Of a DNA stretch of 64,000 nucleotides, positions 45,101 through 64,000 are shown piece by piece. Under the pieces are notes generated by a model. It searched no databases, had not been told where the DNA came from, and saw only the letters and a list, made by a program, of their open reading frames with translations. Position numbers and translations under genes: made by a program. The DNA comes from Cavia porcellus (lineage: Eukaryota; Chordata; Mammalia; Rodentia; Caviidae), in NCBI RefSeq assembly GCF_034190915.1, contig NW_026947486.1, positions 20,424,001 through 20,488,000 of the forward strand, written 5' to 3'. How positions within the stretch are numbered: position 1 is the stretch's first letter; each line of letters opens with the position of its first letter.

Positions 45101-47217
45101 CAGCTTTGAGCTTGGGTCACACTCTGGGCATTGGGCCTGAGAGGTGAGACTTGGGGACTGAGCATGGAGTTGAGAAGCTCCCCCTCAAGGAAAGGTTGCT
45201 AGCTTTTCAGGGAAACTGATGAAGCTCTGAATTTGCTTGTGTGTTGGGGGGTGGTGATCCTGTGGGACTGTTGGGTCTCTCTGAGGCCTTTTATGAGCTT
45301 CTGGGTGCAGGGATCCAGTGGTTATAGGACACTGGGCCTGAGACAAGAGTTCTGAGCCTAAGAAGGAGGCTGAGGGGAGGAGCACATAGATGTTGTGAGG
45401 GCCAGGGAAGGAGGATCTCCCTAAGGATGGGACTCCAGCCTGGGGAGGACTTTTTGGGGCTCTCCTGCAAATGTAACTCTAGGCAACTTGTCAGGGGCGG
45501 GGTTCCTCAGCTGAGTTTGAGCCTCCTTTTCCCCTACCGAGGTCTGTCCTGGGAGCTCCAGCTCTGGCCTAGGGGCGTAGCCTGAGCTCAGGCGTTTCCT
45601 CGAGGGCGGGGCTCTGACAAAGGGGACGGGTTGGGTGTGTCTTACCTCCACCCGTGCAAGAGGAAGCCCGGGCACTGCTCTTTGCAGGAGTTGCAAGGTT
45701 GGCCCCGGTCTGGGTCGTCCCCTTCTGGAGGCTGTCATGGGTGAGGACGGATGCAGGGCCAGGCAAGTCGCAGGGGAAGGGAGAAGTCAGCGTTCGCTCC
45801 TCCAACTGCCAAGCCCACGACCTGCCAAGCCCACGACCGCACGCTGGGGCCTGTCCCACCAAGGCAACGCCTGGCACGCTGGAACACGCCTGGAGTGCGG
45901 GGGGAGGGGCACAAACGAGCCGGCGACGGGGCATCTGAGGCTACCTACCCCCGTTTTGTACGCCCCTCCCCATTGCTCTGCCTGGGCTGCTGCCCACCTC
46001 AGCCTCAAACATCTCTTGCCAGCCTTCAATTCTTCCGTGCTCAAACACCTCCAGAATCAGAGTATTCCACCAGAGATGAGTCCCTAATCTAGGCATCCCC
46101 TCTCAGGCCTCATCTCCACTCAGGAAGTCAGCGTACTCTGTTGCCCTGGGTAGGAGTCTGGGACCCCATCCTTCCTTGGGATCACCACAAGAACCCCACT
46201 CTTCCCTACAGAAGGCTAAGAATCCCTCCCCCAAACCCTAGTATCATTCTCTCTTACCTAAAGAACCGATCCTCCCCAAGGATCTTGGAAGGCTGCTGCT
46301 CCATTCAAAAACCTCCACACCAAGCAAGACCTTGGCATTTACCCTTCATATCCTAGGACTTCAATTTTCTGGACTACCAAAACCCAGGCCCCACATTTGC
46401 AGGTCAAAGGCTCCCTTCAAAGAAAAAGACTCTCTTCTAGGGAGTCAAAAGCTCTCAGACTGGGACCTGGGATTTAGCTCAGCGGCATAAGCACCTGCCT
46501 GCGTGAGGTCGTGAGTTCAATCCCTGGTGGTGGTGGTGGGGAAGCTCTCAGGCTCTCAAGACTCAGATGGAAACCTGGAACTCCTTTGACCATAGGCATT
46601 TGGGTACCCTAGGAGTGTAGGACTCCACCATTCACATTATATTTCAAGACATGGGGGTTCCTTACCTGAGAAACTCAGGAGGTCTCTGCTCATTTCAACA
46701 CCCAGAGACTAGTCTTTTGGCCCTCCGAATTCCCTCCCATGATTCACAGGAAAGGGGAGCCCACCAGGTCACAAGGGTGCTCATAAAGGCATGGTGGTGG
46801 CACACAGCTGTGATTCCAGCATTCAGGGAGGGTGAGCCAGAGGATCGTGGGCAAGTTCAAGAGCAGCCTGGGGTTACATAATGAGTTCAAGGCCAGACTG
46901 GGGTTATATAGTGAGTTCAAGGCCTGCCAGAACTACATAGAGACTGTCTCAAACAAACAAACAAATTGTTTCAGGAGGTGATTAGGGAGCTGGGGCCACC
47001 ATATCTACACATTCCTGTAATTTTACACCTCCAGAAACTCCAGCGTCCAGGTCGAGGAAAAGCTGGGATGGGGATTCCCCGGCCTGCGACGCTCCTCCTC
47101 ACTATCCCTGCGCCCCCTCGCTAGGACCTTCTCAGTTTACCCCTGATCCCCACCGCTGCCCTGAGTCGCGCTCACCACACGCCCGGAGCGGCGTCTGCGG
47201 GATCCACGCGCGAACAT
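36104..47217 (-). CDS. PRICKLE3: PRICKLE3, PET and triple-LIM domain protein (9 coding exons, 617 aa)
   Basis: Prickle-family cytosolic protein of planar cell polarity; human PRICKLE3 has also been linked to mitochondrial ATP synthase. Coding exons, minus strand: 47217-47176, 45731-45646, 44801-44618, 40816-40703, 39835-39698, 38914-38711, 38618-38432, 37731-37432, 36702-36104. The sum is 1,854 nt, 617 residues (human 615). The start is [13 protein letters not shown]. The PET domain spans about 65-180, followed by LIM1 (about 186-248, CEECGKQIG start), LIM2 (251-310) and LIM3 (311-370, ending FCSRAC). Zinc ligands are present. The tail has an Arg/Pro-rich segment, a run of about ten histidines, a Ser/Glu-rich acidic stretch and the CaaX box CIVA. 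No lesion was found. Introns are SINE-rich. Confidence 0.96.
36860..37005 (-). repeat. B1-like SINE in PRICKLE3 intron 8
   Basis: Minus-strand B1 between the last two coding exons: gtgagacaggatcttgctgtg, the doubled 'cttgaactcactatgtagcccagg' segment, and a head at about 36990. Confidence 0.7.
39582..39596 (+). promoter_or_regulatory. CTCF-like motif in PRICKLE3 intron 5
   Basis: CCACTAGGGGGCGCT matches the core of the CTCF consensus closely. It lies just downstream of exon 5 in transcript order. Occupancy is unknown. Confidence 0.5.
40358..40480 (-). repeat. ID-like SINE inserted into a B1, with 15-bp TSD
   Basis: The direct repeat cactgtgtagtttag (40358-40372 and 40466-40480) flanks a minus-strand ID-like unit ending gctaaatccccaaccc. 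The host sequence is a B1 that continues as gctggccttgaactcactgtg. Confidence 0.75.
40990..44300. repeat. SINE-rich PRICKLE3 intron 3
   Basis: B1 on minus at about 41075-41190, 41205-41330, 42665-42775, 42825-42965, 42970-43085, 43800-43900 and 43915-44040; B1 on plus at 43405-43545 and 44160-44300; ID-like on minus near 41010-41062, 43255-43322 and 43680-43760; (GTTT)n near 43660 and 43770. The rest of the intron (for example 41900-42650) looks unique without exons. Confidence 0.6.
46465..46960 (+). repeat. ID-like and B1-like SINEs in PRICKLE3 intron 1
   Basis: An ID-like unit (gggatttagctcagcggcata near 46468, ending tcaatccctggtgg) and a B1 with a triplicated 'gagttcaaggcc' segment (46785-46960). 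Confidence 0.65.
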
Positions 47218-47450
47218 GGTTCGTCCAGACAGGGTCAAGCCAGGCCGGGTCAGGCGAATGGAATCCGCCAGGCCACCGCGCGTCTGGTCTGGGTGCTGTG
47301 TTCCGTAAACCTGACACCGGCGTGGGAGGAGCGCGTCCTGCTGGGCCCGCCCCTGGGCCTTTGCTCTCCGCATGCCACCTCTGCCTGAAGGTGAGCTGCC
47401 AGCAGCCTGGAGCGGCCGTTCTCTTCGCCCAGCAGGAGCTGGAGGGGTCC
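47090..47450 (-). promoter_or_regulatory. PRICKLE3: PRICKLE3 GC-rich promoter region
   Basis: CpG-rich sequence surrounding the PRICKLE3 first coding exon with no TATA box visible. Confidence 0.5.
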
Positions 47451-48330
47451 AGAGGCAGGACCTCCGGAGTGCAACGTGCCCCTTAGCCGCTAGGGCTTGT
47501 AGGCTGCGGTGGAGGAGGTGTGTGTGGGTGTGTTGGTGCAAGGACTTGGAGGTGGTGAACTGACTGGACGGGGTGTTTTGACGCTTTTTTGATTTACTTT
47601 TGGATGCTTATTTGGGGCAAGGGTTAGGGCCACCTCTGGTCCCTCCCGACTGGTGAGGTCCTCACAATCTTTTCCTCGGATGAATGTTGCAAGAATATCA
47701 CGCAACTTCATTGGCAGTTTCAGGTGGTGTTCCATGATTCCCATCAGACTGCTAAGCCTTCCCTAGTCCCTTCTGAGCCAGGATTATTTCAGACTTCTGT
47801 GGAGGAGGTTAAAGTCTCTGGCCGGGTTCCAAGGCCCTCTTCTTCGCTTCCTCCCATCCTTACAAGTTTAGATGTTGTTCCCTCTAAGTGCCAAGACTGG
47901 AATCTTGAAGTTTGCCTTCTCTTCCCCGCACCCATTTTTCCTTCTCCTTGAGCTCGGATCCTGAGCTGCGAGTCCTGCCTTTGTGATCTCCAGCTGCAGC
48001 TGTGCCTTGGGGCTGGGAGGGGACCTGGCGGGTAGTCGGAACTCAGAACTCTGGCGCCTGGCCGGGGTCTTTAATTAGGCAAGAGGCGGCGGCGGTCAGC
48101 CTGGCCTTTCATCGGTCAGCCGGGCCTTTCATCGTGGGCGCCGGGGAGCTCCTCCAACACTATTACACACATCCCTGTCTCAACTCGCCCCTCTAGTCAG
48201 GGAGGAGTCCCGGAGAGGGGAAAGCAATGAATAAATTGACGAAGCAATCAGGCAGACGCCCCGCCTCCTGCCTCCCACCCAGCCGGTCTTGCGGTTTGCA
48301 GCCAGCATGCAGGCTAGGAAAAGGCAAGAC
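47450..48330. other. Intergenic region between PRICKLE3 and SYP
   Basis: No gene recognised. It contains a 20-bp imperfect tandem duplication (gtcagcctggcctttcatcg, then gtcagccgggcctttcatcg) at about 48095-48134. Confidence 0.45.
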
Positions 48331-48850
48331 AGCAGGTTTTGAAGATGAGGGGTAGGGCGAGGTCTCCCTATGGAATCTCCCTGTTACCGGCCACTCAGGT
48401 TCAAATGCTTAGTTTCCTTTGCTTGCCAATGATCAAACAAGCCGTGTATTTTGGTAAAAAGAAAAATTTATTCAAACTTAGCTCTTTGGACTTGGTAGGC
48501 CCATTTGCTTCAAATCACCATCTTCCCATGTACAGGTGGACAAGAGTCTTTTATAGCAAGCGTCGGAGAGGAGTACAAACAACGGAGAACTCCACACTAT
48601 TACTTTCAGCCACCTTTGGCTCATTCCTCTTGCTTGTGGAAGGAACCTGGACTTCAGCCTGGTATATTCTGTCACTTATTTTAGGCTGAGGGGAGGAAAT
48701 GTTGCTTATGTGCTCAGCAGGATGAAGTCTGGAGGAACTGCTTACTTCAACAATAAAAAAGTGTAACTTGTACAGTTCTAAGTTGAAAAAAAATTAAATT
48801 CTCTCTTAAAGTGCTGGTCACATCCCTAGTCAGCAGCTTGGAGGAGAGGG
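48330..48850 (-). mobile_element. Possible solo LTR
   Basis: On the minus strand a TATAAAAG box (48555-48548) is followed about 80 nt later by AATAAA (48472-48467), a U3-R-like spacing. Clear TG...CA ends and a target duplication were not found. It could instead be unique sequence with chance motifs. Confidence 0.3.
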
Positions 48851-49247
48851 CTCAACAGGGACTGGGAAGGATCTTGGCTAAGGGAGCAGAGTGAGAACTA
48901 AACCCTAGAAAGACTGGTTATCTGGTGACTGGTAGCAGGTCAGTGAGCAGAGCTTTGCAGTGCATGGCTTAGAATGATGGGTAAGCAAGGCTGCACAGCA
49001 TGCATGGTGGCTACCTGTGGATTAGGCACAGAACTTCCTCTCTCCCATCACTCCCTTCTGACCTCAAGAAAGATACACCAAGAAATTAGAGGCTGTGTGT
49101 GGTGGTGCACACCTGTGATCCCCACACTTAGGAGGCTGAGGCAGGAGGATTCCCAGCCTGGGCTACATAAATAGACCCTGTCTTAAGAGTAACCAAAAGA
49201 AATTTAAAAAATAAAGAAATTAGAGCCAGGTAGACTAGGTGGTTGAG

Positions 49248-49253
49248 TTTATT
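49248..49253 (-). terminator. SYP: SYP poly(A) signal AATAAA
   Basis: Minus-strand AATAAA about 1.44 kb past the acceptor at 50692. This gives a 3'UTR of about the length known for human SYP. Confidence 0.6.
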
Positions 49254-50523
49254 TGGGGAGAATTACTCATGTTTGTTCTTCCTTGGGAGGGGGTCTTCAA
49301 ACAATACCGAAGGGTACAGGAAGGGGGGTCTGGAGGGGAGGAGAAGGGGGCCACAGCCAGACAAAATGGCAACACACGATCACAGGCACTACCAGACATC
49401 ACAGACACAGCAGAGGGTGCAGGATAGGGGCTCCAGACCAGGCCTCCAACGCCCCCTGGATAGTTGGAGGTGTGGAAAGAGGGAGGGGGCAGGGGAGAGA
49501 GGGGTAGGTCAGCCCTACAGACCCTTTGGCTCCTTCCTCTGATAACCTAGCTGCCGTGATCCAAGGGTGAGGACAAGGGTGGGCGGGTATTTCTGTCTGG
49601 ATCCCACTCCTCACTCTTCAAGCCTTATCACTCAACTCTTTCCAGGCCACCAAGGTCCCCCAGCCTTGACTTGGTGGGCACATTCCCCCTCCCCTTAACC
49701 AAATTCATGCTGCAGTTTCTAGTCACACCCCACCCCCACCACTGCCCAAACCCTCTCACTTTAAAGCATTTTCTTCATTTCTCCTTTTGTGGAGGGGCTG
49801 CTCCTTCCAAAACCACCACGAGCCCCACTCTATGTCCTGCCCCATCTGGAACTCTCAGTAGGACCTCACACTGAACTTGCCCCTCTCCTAAGCACTACTT
49901 CTCGCCCCACTCAAGATCTATCCCCTTTATACTCAAGCTCACACCTGAATGTTCCAAGCTACAGTTCCAATCTAAGACCTGCCCACTCTGGAGCCCACTG
50001 TTCTCCTTACTGAAAGAACCCCTTCTAGAGCCACGCTTCCCCTTCCAAGTCCCAAGGCACAGTGCCTCAGGGACTCTTCCTCTAGGCCCCAGATCCAGCA
50101 AGTCTGGAACCCAGTCCCTGCCAACCAGTCTCCTTCACCCCACAGCTCTGCGCTGTGGATGTGAAGCTGCCTTCTCTACTCCAGACCCTGTGCAGGTCTT
50201 TGAATTTCTCCTGCCCTAGGGGCTGACTTTCCCATTACAGCCTTGGTTCAGGCCTTACTAGAGGAACCAAGGCCAGAATTAGGAGGTGAGAGGAGAAAGG
50301 GGAGAGTCCAAAATCACGCTCACCCTCCCCCACACAGCTGAGGCTTGTCCCCTCCCTGTCCCCCTTCCAGAGCCCCTTACCTCAAGAAACAGGGCCAGGA
50401 ACAGAGAGGGGCTGAGGGATGCAAAGGAAGAGATGGGGGTAAGGGAGGAGCCCACTCAAGACTGGGCCCCAAGTGCATGAGGGAGGTGGGTGAGGGAAGG
50501 GCTCAAACAGATAAATAGATATT

Positions 50524-50527
<4 letters not shown>

Positions 50528-50573
<46 letters not shown>
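50528..50573. repeat. (TA)n microsatellite in SYP 3'UTR
   Basis: About 20 TA dinucleotides with minor interruptions at the left end, inside the non-coding last exon. Confidence 0.85.
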
Positions 50574-50974
50574 CAGCAAAGACAGGGTCTCCTGGCTTGA
50601 GGAGTGGAGACCTAGGGTACAGGGGCAGGAAGGGGGGCAGGCCTTCTTCTGAGCACTTGCCCACCCAGGGGGTTCTTCGGGGCTGCACTGACCTGTAGAG
50701 ACAAAAGACACAAAAAGGAGAAGGGGTCCAGACACAGGTGACACCCTTGCTGGAGGCCTAGGTTTTCTCCCTCTGGCTTTATCTTCCGCCACCTTTTTCT
50801 GTGTCTTTCACCACTCAAAGCTCTGAAGTAAATTTCACCCCAATGTCCCCAATCAGAAGATATTCTTGACTGTCCCCTTCCACCACTTCTGGGTTAGGCA
50901 CCAAAGTGATTCATGTCCTACCTCCCAAATACCTATTAACTGGTATTGTTCTAGAGATTTGTAAGAAACTATAT

Positions 50975-51475
50975 TGAACCAGTGCACACTTATAATGCCA
51001 GCACTCAGGGAGGCTGAGGCAGGAGGATCCCAGTGAGTTCAAGACTAGCCTGACTACATGGTGAGATTGTGTCTCAAAAACAAAACAAACAAAAGAAACT
51101 ATATTGAGCAAAACAAAGATCCCTATTTTTGTGGGGCTTATATTTTAACAGATAGAGACAGATGTCTCACAATGAACATGATATATAAATGAATTGTCTA
51201 GTGAAATAGGTGATGATGAAATGGGATAAAGAAAGTGGAATAGGCAAGGAGGGGAGCAGTAGGTGATGTCGGAAAGCTCACACAGGGCCTTACAGACCAA
51301 GTTGTGAGGACTAAAGCTTTGTCTGAATGAGATGTAAGTCATGGGATGATTTATTTTGCCTTATTTTTCTGAGACAGGGTCTTCCTATGTAGTTCAGGCT
51401 GGCCTTGAACTCATGGCCATCCTCCTGCCTCAGCCTCTGAAGTGCTGGGATTATCGGTATGTGTCACCACAAGTA
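50975..51475. repeat. B1 SINEs in the last SYP intron
   Basis: B1 on plus (about 50975-51085) and B1 on minus (51365-51475). Confidence 0.65.
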
Positions 51476-52237
51476 CAGAGTACTATGAAAAAGATACCAG
51501 GGAGATTTGTTTTAGATAGGAAAGTCAGGCAAGACCTCACTGAGCAAGTGACCCAAAAGCTGAAAGGCAGCTGACCTGGGAAAGACTTCAGTGAGTGTGA
51601 GTGTGACAATCCGGGGGAAAGGAAGTCCTAAGCCCCTTAAGTCATACTGTGCCTAGTACCCTGAGGTGGCCAGTTTGGCTGAAACTGAATGGAGGTAACA
51701 GTAGGAGTGAGCAGGGTTTTAAATATGTAGGATCTTGTGGCCAGAGTGAAGACTTCTGCTTTTAATGTGAGTGCAATGGAGGCTTCCCGGTAACTTCTGA
51801 GCATGGGAGGGTCATGGGCTGGTTTAGGGTCTAATAGAATTCCTCCGAATGCTGTGAGTCCACAACAGAAATTGGAGTGGACACCTGGGAACAGGTGTGG
51901 GAAGAAGGTGAGAAGCGTAAAGACTAGGGCACAGTTTGATGGATATTTTGATTAGGTGTGGGATGCTCATGCCAGAAACTGGCTTGACCCACTTCCCCTT
52001 GCTGTTTCACTTCATCTTCCTGTCTCCTAATTGGGGGAAATCTCATTTTTTTGCGGGGAGGGAAATTGCACTCAGGGTCTTTTCACTGATGTACAACCTC
52101 AGCTCTTAAAAAAACCCAACAACAACAAAACATTTTTTTGAAAGAGTCTTGTTGCCCAGGTTGGGCTTGAATTTGCCTCAGCCTCCCAGAGTGCTGGGAT
52201 CATTGGTGTGCACCCCCAAGCCCGGGTTTAGCACTTT

Positions 52238-52302
52238 AAAAAAAAATATGGAACGCTTCACGAATTTGCGTGTCATCCTTGCGCAGGGGCCATGCTAATC
52301 TA

Positions 52303-52336
<34 letters not shown>

Positions 52337-52348
52337 TAAAGTAAGCAT
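52238..52348 (-). pseudogene. U6 snRNA retropseudogene
   Basis: The minus strand matches U6 nearly throughout: GCAGCACATATACTAA, then GGAACGATACAGAG, GATTAGCATGGCCCC, and a 3' T-run. The 5' dozen nucleotides are changed (CTTACTTTA in place of GCTCGCTTCG) and one internal substitution is visible (GAGTAGATT for GAGAAGATT). Upstream lacks a TATA or PSE at the expected distances. It lies in the last SYP intron, on the SYP strand. Confidence 0.85.
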
Positions 52349-52966
52349 CGGGTTCAGCCACTTTTACGGTCCATCAAGGAGGCCAGGAAGGCTTTCTAAG
52401 ACTTTCCACTCCAAACCGTTTTCTGCTCTGAAATTCTACACCACCCCACTCACCCCGTGGGTTGGGGAGAGGTGGCAAATCTACCACTTTCCCAGCTTTG
52501 GTGAGCTCCTCTGACCTTCAAGACTCAGCCATTTATCTTCATCATCTACTAGCCTTATCATCGGTTGGTGTATCAGTCCCTTTTAAGACCCACCTCCTCT
52601 TTTCTTCTGTAGCTCCTGTGCTTCGAAGAGTCTCTATTGTGCAAATCTCCTTGTTCTTGTCTCCTTTCACTGGCTTGCCATTTCTCTCCCTTGGCCTTCA
52701 TCTAAAACTACACTTCTTTCTCCTTCCCATTGGCTCCTTATTCTGCCCTTCTTTTGAGGCACCACTCTCCTACTCTCCACTCGTTGGCTAGTTTCTCTAT
52801 TTTACCACGTAGTTCTGGCTTGCCATTGGTTCCTTCAAACTTTGGCCTTTACTCATCCAGCAAACATCCTAGTACCAGCCATTCCTGACTCTTATTGGTT
52901 CACTGATCCGCCTATTTCCTTCCCTGTAACCTAGTTGGCCACACCACCCGCCCATCACTCACCAGG

Positions 52967-62334
<9,368 letters not shown>

Positions 62335-62639
62335 CAGCAATGCAGGGGGCGGAAGGTGCCTGCTAGTAAGGGCGGGCGCCTGGCGCGGCGGGGGCGGCGC
62401 GCGATCGTCGGAACAGCCCAGGCGGCGGCAGCCCCGCCCCTCGTACCCCCCGCTGCGCTCGCTACGCGCGCTTGCGCACAATGATCCTTTCCCAGTGCCG
62501 CCATTCCAGCCTGGATTCTGGAGGCTGGAATCGGTTCCGACAGCGTCGTTGTCAGAAAACATAGGTAGAGTTGTAGGGGAGAGAAGGACAGACTTTCCTA
62601 CTGTGTGACATTTTACCAACGTCTTTTTTGAGTTTGTGT

Positions 62640-62760
62640 TCCATTTGTGTATTAAGGATTATTAGCCCCGTTTTTACGGAGGAAAATTGAGTTCCCAGAG
62701 AGGTTAAGTGACTTGCGCAAGGTGCTGCCGCTGGTCAGCGGCAGTGCTCAGCGTCTCTGC
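62640..62760 (+). repeat. MIR-like fragment upstream of SYP
   Basis: The core gttcccagagaggttaagtgacttgc matches the MIR family's conserved segment. Confidence 0.6.
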
Positions 62761-63410
62761 AGCTTAAGCATAGTTCAAGGTCTTGAAGGTTCCTTTTTGA
62801 AAGTCTGCATTTTAAGTACATCCAAACAACAACTTTTCCCTCCAGCTATCTCCTTTCTTTGTTTCTCTTGGTTAAATTCTTACCTGCCAAGGCTCTATAC
62901 TTCACATCCTAGTTATCCTCAGCAGGCTTTTAATTGTAGCCCTTCCTCCAGGCTAGGCCTATCAAGGTCAATGGTGATTGCCGTGTTGCAAAATCCAATG
63001 AAAAAATACAGTTGGGACTTAGGGTGTGCAATTGCACATTAAGAGAAATGTATGTAAAATTACTGAAGTAGCGATAATCTATCAGTACATCATCTTACAC
63101 ATCTGTGAGTGAAACCTGGTAACACTGGTTTCCTCCAAAGGAAAAGAGAGCTTTTCAGTTGATAACCCTTTGTATCTTTTGAATTTTGAAATATCTGAAT
63201 GTATACCTATTTTGAAACACACAAACCACAGAAATATTTAATAAATACTTCCCAGTTGTTGCCTTATCAAGAGAAGCAGTACCCAGGAGGGGTTAAGGGT
63301 TAAAAGATGTGTTTTGGCATTCAGTTGTTTGAATTTGAATCTCATCTCTAATATTTATTCTTGTTTGACCTTGAGCTTGTAAATGGCTTAAAACGACATA
63401 TATATGTATA

Positions 63411-63463
<53 letters not shown>

Positions 63464-64000
63464 GTGGTACTAATTGGACAAATAAGCACTGTAGTGCATC
63501 TAGCACAGGGCCTCCAAAATAGTTCATTTTGTCTCCTTCACTTCACTGTAATCCACTCACTTCTCACCATCTCATCTGTCACCTCCCCTGGGTAAGACGA
63601 CCATCATTTCTGCCAATTTTAGCATCTCCAGTTTCTTCCACCTCCCTTCTGTTTTCAGCACAGGCAACAGAGCATCTATTTAAAATGTAAAGTTAACCAC
63701 ATCACTACTCTTCTGAAGTCCATCCATGACTCCTCATGCTTTTAGGAAAAAATGTAACCTCCTGGGGCCTGGGATTCAAGACTGCAAGAGCTGCTCTCAA
63801 GTGTCCTCTCCCACCTCATCCCTCAGCTGTCTCCTTTCACTTTATGCCCTACCTCTGATTTGCTATCCCACCTGATCCTAGCCCAACCACTTCAAGCCTC
63901 TGACTCTATGTTCTGAGTCCTAGTCTCCAATTCTGGCTTCCTCCAAATTTTAGTGTTGGCTTGATTGATACAAATCATAGAAATGAGAAACTCATACTCT
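62761..64000. other. Upstream flank of SYP
   Basis: No gene recognised. It contains a (TG)n/(TA)n microsatellite (about 63398-63460). CACNA1F, the next gene in human, is not visible before the window ends. Confidence 0.5.

Larger units (their letters stand above)
49230..50692 (-). other. SYP: SYP terminal 3'UTR exon
   Basis: Exon 6 has a donor (GTGAGT, rev. 52962-52957) four nt past the stop codon. An acceptor (CTCTACAG) precedes 50692, and no coding frame follows, so this is a non-coding last exon. It contains a (TA)n run at about 50528-50573. Confidence 0.6.

Noticed and set aside
52238..52348. Functional U6 snRNA gene
   Set aside because: The 5' stem-loop sequence is altered and no TATA or PSE is visible upstream at the usual Pol III spacing.
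62500..64000. 3' end of CACNA1F
   Set aside because: It is the next gene in human, but no calcium-channel coding sequence is visible before the window ends.

Overview
This window is mammalian nuclear DNA and matches the Xp11.23-type gene block GPKOW (-) / MAGIX (+) / PLP2 (+) / PRICKLE3 (-) / SYP (-), in the order and orientation known from human. The repeats point to a rodent: very many B1-type (7SL-derived) SINEs carrying the internal ~29-bp duplication, many ID-like tRNA-derived SINEs (A box tagctcagyggc, B box gagttcratccc), older MIR copies, an L1 lineage and pyrimidine-rich microsatellites. A castorimorph rodent (beaver, kangaroo rat or pocket gopher group) is my guess from the B1 plus ID mix; the sequence does not prove it.

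Layout. 1-2,050: intergenic SINEs and a small hAT-like MITE. 2,055-10,045: GPKOW, minus strand, 11 coding exons, with a GC-rich divergent promoter at 10,050-10,160. 10,160-20,100: SINE-packed intergenic DNA, then a 3.55-kb minus-strand L1-derived element (16,541-20,087, 12-bp target-site duplication) that has ORF1 but degenerate ~150-bp tandem units where ORF2 would be. 20,797-26,900: a ~0.64-kb inverted repeat that duplicates the MAGIX exon 1/CpG-rich region, with a 4.8-kb spacer of old L1 and ERV pol fragments. 26,252-29,290: MAGIX, broken by several independent lesions and read here as a pseudogene. 32,270-35,880: PLP2 (5 exons, 152 aa). 36,104-47,217: PRICKLE3 (9 coding exons, 617 aa), tail-to-tail with PLP2. 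49,230-62,334: SYP (6 coding exons, 312 aa, plus a 3'UTR exon). A U6 snRNA pseudogene joined to a SINE lies in the last SYP intron. 62,480-64,000: SYP upstream DNA with MIR and TG/TA repeats.

Gene roles. GPKOW is a spliceosomal G-patch/KOW protein. PLP2 and SYP are four-pass MARVEL membrane proteins. PRICKLE3 is a PET/LIM protein of the planar polarity family with a C-terminal CaaX box. MAGIX would have been a single-PDZ protein. The genes are neighbours on the chromosome and do not form an operon or pathway. All exon boundaries were read by eye from GT/AG sites, frame continuity and my memory of the human proteins. Summed exon lengths keep frame for GPKOW, PLP2, PRICKLE3 and SYP, which supports these models. 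No alignment or database search was run.
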